DNA of 31,743 bases from Blattamonas nauphoetae. Taxonomy: Eukaryota > Preaxostyla > Oxymonadida. Under the pieces are notes generated by a model. It did no database searches and was not told where the DNA came from. It saw only the letters and a program-made list of their open reading frames with translations. The position numbers and the translations under genes are program-made. Of the stretch, positions 1 to 9,315 are shown piece after piece. The DNA is taken from the NCBI GenBank assembly GCA_033064195.1, contig JARBJD010000579.1, positions 1-31,743 on the forward strand, in the 5' to 3' direction. Position 1 is the stretch's first letter. The number at the start of each line of letters is the position of its first letter.

Positions 1-795
1 ATCGTTTCGCATCGCGATCAAGCTGCAAAATGATGATCAAGTTTGCTTGCACACCAGATGGAATCACAGCCCTCGAAGTTGGCTGTCTGAATAGGATTGG
101 AACCCAGTCTCGTCACATTGGAAGATTCTGTGAACGAATTTATGCTTCCATTTCCTTCTTTTCTCCCTCTTCATATTGGGTGAAATCCCAGGATGTCTTC
201 AATACGTTTTCCTTCAAATCCATATGTTTTCGGAAAATAAGATACTGTTGAGATCAATTTTGAGGTGAAGACACAATGATAAAAGTACGAAAATGATTTC
301 TCTTCAATTGATCCGGAGTTAAAACCATGTTTTGGCATTTTTCGAAGAGATGCTGGTAATTGAGCGATAAGGCATCTAACTGAAATCGTCTTCTGACGTT
401 TCAGGAGTGGCTGGTTCCTTTTGGTCTTTTCATCTTCATTCTAGTTGGAAATCGGCACATGTATGCTGGAGAGTCCTCACTTGATGATGAATGATCTTCA
501 CAGTAGTGATATAGACGAAATGGGAACCAGATTGCCATAAGTGATACTCCTTGGAGAATTGGAACGAAAATCATTTTGAATCTCAGAGCCAATTGATTTT
601 TTAATATGACTCATTCTAATTTCCATCTCACTTACTACTGAAAATATTGACATTTCAGAGTAGTCAATATGTGGCCGTAAATTCAAAATAAAGGCGAAAA
701 ACGGACTTCTTGAAAAGTGTCTTTTGGAAGCAAATTTTGAGTACTTTTAGAAAACAACGTCGATTTCTTTTTATTCAATTTTTAATTTGTATAAA
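1..795. other. Flanking DNA without a recognised gene
   Basis: No reading frame here is longer than about 73 codons and none resembles a family I know. Minus-strand frames around 400-690 and the minus strand of 30-250 have a coding look (charged, few low-complexity runs) but are interrupted. They may be decayed pieces of an older element. The last 60 bases hold the T-rich promoter box of the gene at 796. Confidence 0.4.
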
Positions 796-1389
796 ATGAG
801 CAGCGTCTTGACACCAACACAACTACTGGAAATTTTGGAAAAAGAAAATTTGAAAATGAAATCACCTCCGACTCTTAATCGACAAGGAACAACATATCTC
901 ACAGGAAGCACTTTCGAATACTATCTCGAAGAGAAACCCGATGAAATTTATCGAGTGTATGTCCATGCTTTTGTAAAAGGATCTAGACCACATACAAATC
1001 GTCAGAGATATCTTCGAGCAACAAATTGTTGTACAAAAGAGAAGCTATTTGAATCAATGAAAAATGAGAATTGTGAACTCATTTCTGAATACACTCATTC
1101 AAGTACCCCAGTAACATATCGACACGAAGGAATCGAATGGATAGTAATCCCATCAAAATGGATGAAAGGATTCAGAACTCATCAGAACAATCGAAAACGA
1201 TACACACAATCGTTTGTTGAAAATGAATTGAAAAAAGAGAATTGTGAACTCATTGGAACATACACAAAGGTACTTGAGCCATTCAAATATCGCGATTTAC
1301 GAACAAAGAATGAGTATTACGTTCGCTTGGACAATTGGTTGTATTTTGGAGACCGTCCTCACTTGAAAAAGTACCATGAAAGGTCTTGA
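796..1389 (+). CDS. Three-repeat DNA-binding-like protein, homologue of the Polinton end gene
   Basis: The frame encodes about 197 residues and ends in TGA. I chose the ATG at 796 rather than the upstream TTG because the T-rich promoter box TTTTTAATTTGTAT lies directly before it, as at the other Polinton genes. The protein consists of three repeats of about 55-60 residues. Repeats 2 and 3 share a pattern of ENCEL, then EYT or TYT, then P.-.Y, then a W and a HxxxxR(Y/K)R run. The gene at 30264-30653 has two such repeats and is plainly homologous. The pattern resembles the repeated nucleic-acid-binding modules of viral HNH and DUF723-type proteins without their zinc cysteines; that link is inference. 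It lies outside the Polinton TIR at 1968, so it probably belongs to a neighbouring related element or a host-kept copy. No interruptions are visible. Confidence 0.7.
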   Translation: MSSVLTPTQLLEILEKENLKMKSPPTLNRQGTTYLTGSTFEYYLEEKPDEIYRVYVHAFVKGSRPHTNRQRYLRATNCCTKEKLFESMKNENCELISEYTHSSTPVTYRHEGIEWIVIPSKWMKGFRTHQNNRKRYTQSFVENELKKENCELIGTYTKVLEPFKYRDLRTKNEYYVRLDNWLYFGDRPHLKKYHERS

Positions 1390-1967
1390 AACTACTGAAA
1401 AACTATTTTTGACCACAAATCAACGGAAACCAACAGTTGAACCATCTCGAAAATTCTGAAAAATTCTAAAATCTCGGGAACATCGTAGGTAATCGATCAA
1501 AGAGGTTTGATCAAAATCGGTTGAGAATTCGTCGAACTACGTACCGAACTTTGGTCGAAAAAGTGACCAAAAAGTCGATGTTCCGATTTTGCTACTATGA
1601 ACCGCTTTATGGCTCAAATTGTGTTCAAACACGTTTGATTGCGACGGAAATCATTTTGAAAGGTAGGATTTTCGATAAAAGCACTTTCTGAAAAAAGTTT
1701 GATCCGACCCATTGAGGTTTTTCGCGTTTTTGAGATTTTTCAGAAAGGTATGGACGTTCAGGACTATGTCCTTTTGATCACTTTTCGTCGTCTTTCGGTG
1801 TTTTGGGTGTGAAAACGCTAGTTGGCGTCTTTTGTGTCATTCATCTCTGAAAACTTTTGACACCTCTACATTCGGACACTTTTATGAATTTTCACATTTC
1901 ACTACTTTCACTTCATTTACTCCGTTATTGCATCATTTTAACGAACATAAGTCGACGCGAGACGTAT
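1390..1967. other. Non-coding flank left of the Polinton
   Basis: No reading frame of note. The last 150 bases (runs of TTCACATTTC and CACTTCATTT) resemble in composition the non-coding part of the Polinton TIR, which suggests a related but diverged element end. Bases 1962-1967 (ACGTAT) would be the 6-bp target site copy of the Polinton. Confidence 0.35.
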
Positions 1968-2018
1968 AGTGCATTTCCTTAGTTTCATTTTGTCGGTTCT
2001 TCGATCACACCTCTGACG
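1968..2018. repeat. Left TIR of the Polinton, outer part
   Basis: These 51 bases match the reverse complement of the last bases of the right TIR almost exactly, then stop at the 11-bp target duplication of the MULE-like insertion. The arm resumes at 6147. Confidence 0.9.
2008..2018 (+). repeat. 11-bp target-site duplication, left copy
   Basis: CACCTCTGACG is found here and again at 6136-6146, directly flanking the two TIR ends of the inserted element. In the uninterrupted right arm of the Polinton there is one similar stretch, as expected for a duplication made on insertion. Confidence 0.85.
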
Positions 2019-2113
2019 GGTAAGTATAGAGACAGATCTGATTTTGTATACACACAGATCTGTCCGTTGGTATAGCACAGATCTGCGGTATACACACAGA
2101 TCTGACCTTTTGT
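2019..2113 (+). repeat. Left TIR of the MULE-like element
   Basis: About 95 bp, inverted copy at 6041-6135. It contains four AGATCTG boxes spaced roughly 20-27 bp apart, with intervening TATACACACAGATC units. Repeated palindromic boxes in a TIR are plausible transposase binding sites. Confidence 0.85.
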
Positions 2114-2394
2114 CTCTATTTTGGCTTATAATGTGTCTTATATGAATGAAAAGACGAAGAATAGATGTAAAAGGATAAAAGAAGAGTTTCAAGGTAAAAT
2201 GAGAGCGATTGATGAGGCAGTCACGACAACTGTTTCAAAGGGTCGATCGCGTTCACGGTAGAAAGATTGGTTTCCCCGCAATATCTTCCGAAAGAATATA
2301 GGAAAATGGTTCATGTTTCGAGCAAGCCTCTTTGTGAGTTTGGTTGACTCAGTTTCGAAGATCTTTTCGACGATATTTTGGATCACGATCTGGT

Positions 2395-3787
2395 TCAATT
2401 CTGGCTCCTCTTCAAGGGCTGTGCCTTGCTTTGTTTGCTCATACGGGTGATTTGTTGGATCTTACAGTGGCAGAAAGACTGTGATTGCAGATACATGGCA
2501 TCTAGCTTGTCGGCATCTTTGTTGATCTCGCGTGTCTCTTCTTTCACTTCTGCTTTGATATTTTTCTTTTGCATCGCCTCCATTCGGTGCTCCAACTCTT
2601 CTAATGTCTCTGTGCCCTCAGTCAACACAGTGTTTGATGCTCGATCGCCGATGGCTGCTTGTTGTTCACAACACCTTCTTCGCTCGCGCCGATGATGTGA
2701 AGAGCGAGAGGATTCGCATCGATGATGGACAAAGTCTTCCGGTGCAGTGTTGATCCCTCCCCAGACGGTTTCAGATCTTCCTTTCCCTTGCAGTCTGGGC
2801 CGAAGGAAGTACCTCCAAACTGATTACCAGGTGGTATTGACTCTTTGTATTTGTCTTTCTGAGGAAGAACAAATTGGTAGTCGTGTTTGTGCTTGGTTCG
2901 TTGTCGAGGTTCATCAGTGAAGATTCTTCGCCAGATTTGGAATCAGCAAGTGTGTCCGGTTCGATGTCTTCCTCGACGCCATGTTCTTCCTTGGCCAATA
3001 TTTTGTCTTCTGTTCATTCCTTTCTTCTCCGCTCTTTCTCTCGCTTGATCTTTTCGCGCCAGAGCAGGACCGACTCTTTTCTCTTCTTGTTGAGGTATGG
3101 ATGGCTGAAAGTGTTTGTCATGTATCCTTCGAGAACTTGGAGTAGGATGGCAGCTTCTTGGTTCATCTTCTTCCCAATTTTCAGCTTTCTTTCGATCTTC
3201 GCGCTCCTATTGTGTCTCTTCAAATTCAGTGACTTTGGAATCAAGATCCCGAACTTTCTGAAGAAGAGCAATTAGCTCCTCCTCCTTTTGCGAAGAATAT
3301 CTCTCATTTTATCGTTCCGAACGCCTTCTGTGTTTTTCGTTCTCCAGCTGAGTAAGCGGGACCAGCTGCATATATCCCTTTTCGTTTGTGTTATCGAGTT
3401 TCTGTGAGGCTTCGAGCAATTCATTGTGATATTTCTTTTCAAGTGTCTTGTTGTGGCAGGCTTGGGCTGTTTCCTCTGTTCGTTCACGCGCTGTGTGATT
3501 TCCTCTTCCGTTTCTTGTGCCTTTTAGTATCCAACTCAGAGTAGTCTCTTTGTTCTCATTGGGGTTCAAAAAGTTGATTAGGGGTAGTTCGCTATCCGTC
3601 CGAAATTTGCTCCGATCTTGCTTGATACTCGGACAGCCAGCAGTTTTCGTTGTTGAGTCCGCCCAGCCAAGTCTCTTGTCCATCCACCCATCGTTAACGT
3701 CATTTCTAAATGTGATTCCTCAAACTGCCTCCATATTCCAACAGATCCTGTCATCGTGAGATTGCAGTTCGAGATCTGATTACCCAT
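2395..3787 (-). pseudogene. Decayed lysine/glutamate-rich coiled-coil host-type gene
   Basis: Several overlapping minus-strand frames between 3787 and 2395 encode charged helical protein: stretches such as EEELIALLQKVRDLDSKV near 3240-3290 show a leucine heptad pattern, and a segment near 3015-3150 is rich in K, R and E. In the frame holding the heptads there is an in-frame TAA just upstream and a TAG just downstream; the next frame carries a TGA. The gene is therefore either decayed or split by introns I cannot place. I do not recognise the family. It lies wholly inside the MULE-like element and is best read as captured cellular sequence. Confidence 0.45.
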
Positions 3788-4368
3788 TGATTAAGGTCAT
3801 AAAAATGACGCAGCACGACTAAGTAGGCATCATAATTGCCGACAACGTTCGTTACGGTTGTATATGGTGAGTAGGAACAGATCTGGAGCGTCATGAAGCA
3901 CTTTTAAGCTTTTGTTCTCACAAAGCTGTTCAGAAGAAGAGGAAGAATTGAAATTCGGGACATGGAGGCGTTTGATGCATTTGAGAGTGATTTGGCATTT
4001 CGAAAGCGTGTATTTGCTTGGATCGCGAGTGAAAAGGAAATAATGGACCCATGCGATCGTATCACTCGAATCTTGCTTTATGTCGAAATATCAAACGGGC
4101 ATCAAGTGAATTCATCACCGTTTCACTCAATGGCATGTCGCACAAGTCAATAATATCTTCTGTTGCAAGTTTGTTCTCCCTAAATTTCAAGCCGTTCCAG
4201 ACCTGATTCAAAAGAAGGTATCGACGAAATGGACTTTGTTTACAATAGAGAAGCAAAGACTGACATTAGGGATGTATTGTTTTGACGAGGGGGACAAAAT
4301 GACCCGGGATATAGATTGCATTAGCAATCCAACCATCGTCATCCACGGCCTTCCACCCCTCGCCCGCT
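3788..4368. other. Internal MULE sequence with a short minus-strand coding remnant
   Basis: A minus-strand frame at 4062-4256 (containing LATEDIIDLCDMPLSETV) looks like real protein but is isolated. It could be an exon upstream of the coiled-coil remnant, since it is on the same strand. Nothing else is recognisable. Confidence 0.3.
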
Positions 4369-4473
4369 GATGGCTTCCACTCTCCTCGCCCGCAAATGGC
4401 CTCAGCCCCCTCGCCCTCAATTGGCCTCAGCTCCCCTCGCTCGAAATTGGCTTCCACTCCCTCGCCCTCACAC
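4369..4473. repeat. GC-rich minisatellite, about four units
   Basis: Degenerate units of about 25-27 bp built on TGGCCTCAGCYCCCTCGCCC or TGGCTTCCACTCCCTCGCCC. It passes directly into the second array. Confidence 0.7.
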
Positions 4474-4925
4474 GCAATGCACTCCCTCCCCTTCAAACGC
4501 AATGCTCTCCCTCCCCTTCAAACGCAATGCTCTCCCTCTCCTTCAAACGCAATGCTCTCCCCTCCTTCAAACACAATGCTCTCCCTCCCTTCAAACGCAA
4601 TGCTCTCCCTCCCTTCAAACGCAATGCTCTCCCCTCCTTCAAACGCAATGCTCTCCCTCCTTCAAACGCAATGCTCTCCCTCCTTTAAACGCAATGCTCT
4701 CCCTCCCCTTTAAACGCAATGCTCTCCCTCCCTTCAAACGCAATGCTCTCCCTCCCCTTCAAACGCAATGCTCTCCCTCCCTTTAAACGCAATGCTCTCC
4801 CTCCCTTTAAACGCAATGCTCTCCCTCCCCTTTAAACGCAATGCTCTCCCTCCTTCAAACGCAATGCTCTCCCTCCTTCAAACGCAATGCTCTCCCCTCC
4901 CCTTCAAACGCAATGCCTTCCCATC
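4474..4925. repeat. Minisatellite, 22-27-bp unit, about 19 copies
   Basis: Seventeen units contain AATGCTCTCC followed by a C/T run of variable length and (C/T)AAACGC; the first unit (AATGCACTCC) and the last (AATGCCTTCC) are variants. Units differ mainly in the length of the C/T run, so length and frame vary and translation in any frame is a by-product. The complementary strand is G-rich with one or two G runs per unit. Confidence 0.95.
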
Positions 4926-5073
4926 AACTCAAACACTGTTCCATCCAAGCAGTTTCCTCCTCGGAAGGTTCGGATCTCCTCAACCAAATCGTCCCCACTC
5001 GCCACCCCATCTCATGTTTTTTCTACTGGACCTACGCCTAGTCCTGGAAACACGAATTCATGATGATTGAACT

Positions 5074-5841
5074 GCCAGAAAGGAAGTCACCAACAAAGCT
5101 GCTCTCCCTCTCGCCGATCTGGTGACAGGAGTTGAAAATATTGCAACTTTTGCAGATTGCGAAAAAGAAATCGCACTCCTCCGAGAATATTCACCTAAAG
5201 TTGACATACTACCAGATCTCAGAATGTTGGAAATCGAAATCAACGGATTCAGAGACATTCCATCCTCACAAGTGGAGGAGGTCAACAATCGTACAACATA
5301 CTTTGTATAAACGTGCGAAGAACATCACCGGACTTATTGTGGAGTTCGAGAGCGGTTCAGACATCACTCCACCACCCGTGTCTTGTTTGGGGTGCTACAG
5401 CAGGTGAAGAGGTATGATTTGGTCGACCAGCGGGTTATGTGGCCGATGGAGGAATCAGCACCGATCATAGCGGAGAACGAGCGCCGGACTCAAGCTGGGG
5501 AATGGTCAGAGTGGGAAACAGCAGAAATCAAGCAAATCACACAAGAAAAAGCAGCAGCGATGGATAATGAGGAGGATAAAGAAGAAGAACAATCTGAAAT
5601 CCTTGCAGAAGACGACATTGAAGGTGAACAATCTGAAGAAGAACCATCGCCTGCTCCGACCAACCACAGAGCACTCGCATCTCGCCGAAACACCTCCAGC
5701 CCCACCAAACACCCTCCCCAACCTCAGACACTCCCGCAACTCCCTATTTCTCCCCTCTCAACCCCTGTCGCCCTTTCTCCGATCCTCGCATTCGCCACCA
5801 CTCCTGCACAACACCGCGTCATCAACAAAACTATGACATGA
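5074..5841 (+). pseudogene. Remnant host-type gene with acidic and proline-rich tail
   Basis: Plus-strand frames run from a segment beginning TARKEVTNKAALPLADLV (about 5074-5310) into a second frame (5383-5841) that ends at a TGA. The second frame has a glutamate-rich stretch (DNEEDKEEEQSEILAEDD) followed by a Pro/Thr/Ser-rich tail, giving the look of a cellular regulatory or scaffold protein. At least one frame change separates the parts; an intron is equally possible. Family unknown. It is within the MULE-like element, downstream of the minisatellite. Confidence 0.4.
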
Positions 5842-6040
5842 ATCCTCCCTCATATCCGATCGCTGTCATCCCTCACCTCACCTTGTCACACCTGAGATGC
5901 GTTTTGAACTTATTGTGGCTAGATCAGTTCCTCTGGTCCAACTTTTTCGACAGTTGTGGTTTTAAAGGGGGTAGAGGGACATACAATTTGTTTTGTTGAT
6001 AAATCAGAGAAGAAATGTGTGAAATAGTCGAAAATTATGA

Positions 6041-6135
6041 ACATATTGACAGATCTGTGTGTATCCGACAGATCTGTGCGTATACCAAATTTAGATCTGT
6101 GTGTATACAAAATCAGATCTGTCTCTATACATACC
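6041..6135 (-). repeat. Right TIR of the MULE-like element
   Basis: Inverted counterpart of 2019-2113, ending ATACC immediately before the second target-site copy (6136-6146). It differs from the left arm mainly in the spacers between AGATCTG boxes. Confidence 0.85.
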
Positions 6136-6146
6136 CACCTCTGACG
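6136..6146 (+). repeat. 11-bp target-site duplication, right copy
   Basis: CACCTCTGACG, identical to 2008-2018. Confidence 0.85.
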
Positions 6147-7336
6147 ACACTCTTGCACCAACATTTTGACACTATGGATTTTTTGATCCGATTTTCACTG
6201 CAAATCCTTCTTTCTCGCGGTATGAGTAAGGTGTGCCTGAATTTTGAGGAGATTTTGTCGGATAGTTCTCCCATAAAGTCACTTTTTCATGTTTTCACTT
6301 CACAACTTTTGACCGTTTTTGTCACTTCAAAACCGACTGTAGTCCCTTTCATTTCATCACTTTTGCTCCCCATTTCACATATGATCTCTTCACCATTCCT
6401 CTTCATTTTGCTCATATCACTTCCATTTTGTGGGTCATTCTCACTTCACTAGCACATCATTTTGTTGCAATTTTCATCAACTTTTTCACAAAAACAGTGT
6501 AAATGAAAGCGAAACAAGCATGAATGAAACGGGCAAGTATGAAACTGAGAGGGAAATTGACGAACGTGAAAATGACGTGAAATGTGGCACCAATAGTGAA
6601 AATGTCGCTTGTGTTTGGTCCTTTTGCTTAAAACATCAAAAGTGCTCAAAAAGTATGTGAAATGATGAAGATTACGGAAAAATTCCGAGATATGAAGTGA
6701 GCCGTTGAAAGTGAGATCTCGGTAAAAGTCCGGAATCTTCACTTAACGGAAATTAGTGTGAAACAGTTGAGAAAAAGTTTGAGCGAACTGAGAATAAATG
6801 AAGTGGTAAAAGAGGAAACAACGAGGAAACGAAGTCGGAAGTGAGGTCAAAAGAAAACATAACTAGTGCAAAATTGGTGACCATTCAACCATAAAGAGAA
6901 AACAAGTCTAAAACAAGAAGAAAATGAGAGTGAAATGATGAAGAATGCATACTTTTACCGAGATCCACGACCGATCCTGAAACCCTGCATAACTCTGCAA
7001 AAGTCCGGAATCTTCAAAAACGGAGCATACCACGATGATCCTGAGCACCAGAAGAATCCAAAACGCACGGAATCGGAACGAAACAAACACTCTTGAGAAA
7101 TGAGTGATCGAACCCATTGATCCTCGATTTCAGCAAAAATCCAAAACTGAGAAATCAATGAAAGAATTTTCATTTTGAATTTTTAATTTGTATTAAATGA
7201 ATCCAACAGCGATGTACAGCGAAAGACGTCGAGTATGTTCAGAACAAGCATGAATTGAATCAATGAGAGAAGAGAACTGTACGCTGGTCTCTGAGTATGT
7301 CAGAAATAATGTACCGGTGACGTATGTTCATGAATG
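6147..7336. repeat. Left TIR of the Polinton, inner part
   Basis: Matches the reverse complement of about 30519-31690 throughout, including stretches such as GGAGATTTTGTCGGATAG near 6247. The arm is non-coding to 7196, then includes the promoter box and first 140 or so bases of the end gene, where similarity stops near GTTCATGA. Its sequence is rich in TTCACTTC and GTGAAA motifs. Confidence 0.9.
7197..7336 (+). pseudogene. 5'-end copy of the Polinton end gene within the left TIR
   Basis: Starts at the same ATG and with the same upstream T-rich box as the gene at 30264-30653, and is about 96% identical over 140 bases. It exists because the TIR extends into that gene; the rest of the gene is present only at the right end. 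This copy is broken. Confidence 0.85.
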
Positions 7337-7402
7337 AATCAAGAATTTTAATTCCAATGAAAGAGCAACCAAGAATGAGTCGACAAAAAATACAATTCAC
7401 AA

Positions 7403-8236
7403 ATGATTGAGAAAATGATTGATCATAATCTCTCGACGACCAACGAGAATACGACCGTGATTGAATCACTTCAGAAGACAACAGAAGGACATCCGACAGC
7501 GATTTCATCAATCCAAAAAGTAGTCTGCACAAATGGATCGATCACGACACCAACAATTGGAGGATTGATCAATGCGAATGGAGCGAAGTGGAATATCTCA
7601 GAAGGATCACTTCCGAAGTATCCTGGAACATATCCGGCATCAACATTTAAGTCTGGCATTTCAATTTCACAATCGATTTCAGAAACATCAGGAATTCAGT
7701 TCAATGGTGATGGAATAATTATGTGGTCTCCATGTGACAAACCAGCTTTGTGTTACTACGATGAGGACACAGGTTCAGGAGTATTTTCAATATCCACCAC
7801 AGGAAGCTTTTCTCAACTGTCAGACAGAAGAGTGAAAAGAAATATTGAACCATACCCTGATGTTCTCGAGCAACTGAATAAAGTGGAAATTGTTCGCTAC
7901 CAATTCAACACATTTGACTCGAAGATCAACAAAGTCACAAAACAAATAGAAAACGAAACTGATGAAGAACACTTGAAGAACTGCAAAGAGAAATGTGAAT
8001 GTCTGAAGAAGGAAAGTGAGAGGAAACACATTGGAGTGATTGCTCAACAGATCCAAGAAATATTCCCTGAGGTTGTGAATGATTCCAATCCAGACTGTCT
8101 TCAAGTTGATTTTGCAGAACTCTCTTGCTTCTGCGTGAAAGCAATTCAGGAATTATCCTCTATCGTCGGACAACAACAGACACTCATATATGAACTAATA
8201 CAAAAATATAATACACTGATTAGTATTCCAACATGA
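7403..8236 (+). CDS. Fibre-like protein with C-terminal S74 intramolecular chaperone domain
   Basis: A 277-residue open frame starting at ATG 7403. Residues 1-135 are Ser/Thr/Gly-rich with short beta-like repeats, as in trimeric fibre or spike stalks. From residue 140 it reads SDRRVKRNIEP, then GVIAQQIQEIFPEVV and VDFAEL, closing with a long helix. This is the peptidase S74 (endosialidase intramolecular chaperone) domain, which folds phage tailspikes into trimers and then cuts itself off. Ser140 and Lys145 have the Ser/Lys spacing of the self-cleavage site, so autocleavage before Ser140 is predicted. It is one of only two plus-strand genes in the Polinton core and lies at the left edge of the gene block, converging on 8220-8631 with a short overlap. 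Likely role: receptor-binding fibre of the virion (inference). The frame is open. Confidence 0.85.
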   Translation: MIEKMIDHNLSTTNENTTVIESLQKTTEGHPTAISSIQKVVCTNGSITTPTIGGLINANGAKWNISEGSLPKYPGTYPASTFKSGISISQSISETSGIQFNGDGIIMWSPCDKPALCYYDEDTGSGVFSISTTGSFSQLSDRRVKRNIEPYPDVLEQLNKVEIVRYQFNTFDSKINKVTKQIENETDEEHLKNCKEKCECLKKESERKHIGVIAQQIQEIFPEVVNDSNPDCLQVDFAELSCFCVKAIQELSSIVGQQQTLIYELIQKYNTLISIPT

Positions 8237-8631
8237 GATCAACCAGAAATTCATAGTACTCTTTGATTTTTTTTCCATTGATTGTTTCCGATGTTTCCAT
8301 CTCGATTGAGTCACCAGAACTGTCTTTGAACCAGATCTTCACAATTGATTGTCGAGTGCTTAATTCCCACTTCTTTCGCTTCGCAATCTGTTCATTACAG
8401 AAAGCAACAAACGAGTCATTGAATGCATCAGTCTGAATCCAATCACCATGGATTGTTATGTGCTGAGGAATGTCTTTTGAGATGACAGTTGAGTTCCCAG
8501 TAATTTCTTCTCCTCACATGGATGAGTTTGCAGTCGAGGAAGTGAACATATTTTGGTTTCGAGAATTGGTAAAAATCAGGAGGGAGTTGAGCAGTGTGAG
8601 AATTCTGAATTGAGAAATAACGTTTGACCAT
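8220..8631 (-). pseudogene. Unknown Polinton gene, broken
   Basis: Start ATG at 8631 follows the promoter box TATTTTATTTTTGTAG (about 8645-8662). The predicted protein would be about 130 residues, hydrophilic, with many aromatic residues and no motif I recognise. It overlaps the 3' end of the S74 fibre gene by about 17 bases. It looks broken (about one break). Position beside the fibre and capsid genes suggests a virion or accessory part. Confidence 0.5.
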
Positions 8632-9241
8632 TTGTGATTTCTACAAAAATAAAATATTCAATTTAGTAATATGACTCTGTCATTCTAGAAATGCTATAGA
8701 TTAATATCCTCTCTTCACTTCTTCATATGCTTCTTGGAGACGACGATCAATGACATATCGCACTCGTGGTTGTCCATTTTCAATCCAGAACAGCCAGTAT
8801 GTCGCTTGATGTAGTGCTAGAATTGGTGGAGGAGGACCTTCTGGAGTTGATGTGAAATATGGATCCAGTTCACCCTGATTGATTGGTGTTCCTCTGAATA
8901 CAATATTGACTGATTCTGCTGTCGAAATACCTTCTTCACCACCAGCGATTTCACTTCGATCTGTTGGAACCATGAAAGTAAAACAAGTTGCATCTGTTAC
9001 TGGTTTTGTTCTCTTGTAATCCTTTCCTTTATAGTCAAACACACGAGTTGAACAAATTGAATTCTCAAACTCTTCCGTTGCGGAACAACCAATGAAATCA
9101 CCATTCACCATCATCATTTGATAAAACTCTGGTGATATTGTTGACATTGGGAAATTGGGATAATTATTTCCTAGCATTTCGAAGTGACCAACATAATGAG
9201 GATTTCTGAAGACTGTACACTCATTTGGTCTATCGGGGAAT

Positions 9242-9267
9242 ACAGTCGAGAAAGCAAAACTGCAAGG
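9242..9267 (+). repeat. 26-bp inverted repeat flanking the Tc1 insertion, left copy
   Basis: These 26 bases are a perfect reverse complement of 10795-10820. The sequence belongs to capsid-like gene A, so the copy at the other side of the transposon is an inverted duplicate. Confidence 0.9.
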
Positions 9268-9315
9268 CTGAGAGAAGCTTCCGATTTGGTTTTCTCCTCC
9301 ATTTCACTGTTTGTA

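Larger units (their letters stand above)
2019..6135. mobile_element. MULE-like (Mutator superfamily) non-autonomous element carrying host gene pieces
   Basis: The element starts GGTAAGTATAGAGACAGATC and its other end, reverse-complemented, reads GGTATGTATAGAGACAGATC. The TIRs run about 95 bp and each holds four copies of an AGATCTG motif, mostly followed or preceded by GTGTGTATAC. Flanking direct repeats are 11 bp. Long TIRs beginning with G and 9-11-bp target duplications are the mark of Mutator-like elements. No transposase was found inside; instead there are remnants of a coiled-coil gene (minus), minisatellites, and an acidic/proline-rich gene (plus), the arrangement of a Pack-MULE. It inserted into the left TIR of the Polinton and so is younger. 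The superfamily call rests on TIR and duplication size only. Confidence 0.75.

Noticed and set aside
4370-5070. Long plus-strand frames through the minisatellite (Pro/Ser-rich repeat protein)
   Set aside because: They exist because the repeat lacks stops; the unit length varies by single bases, the frame drifts, and no non-repeat coding sequence joins them in a convincing way.
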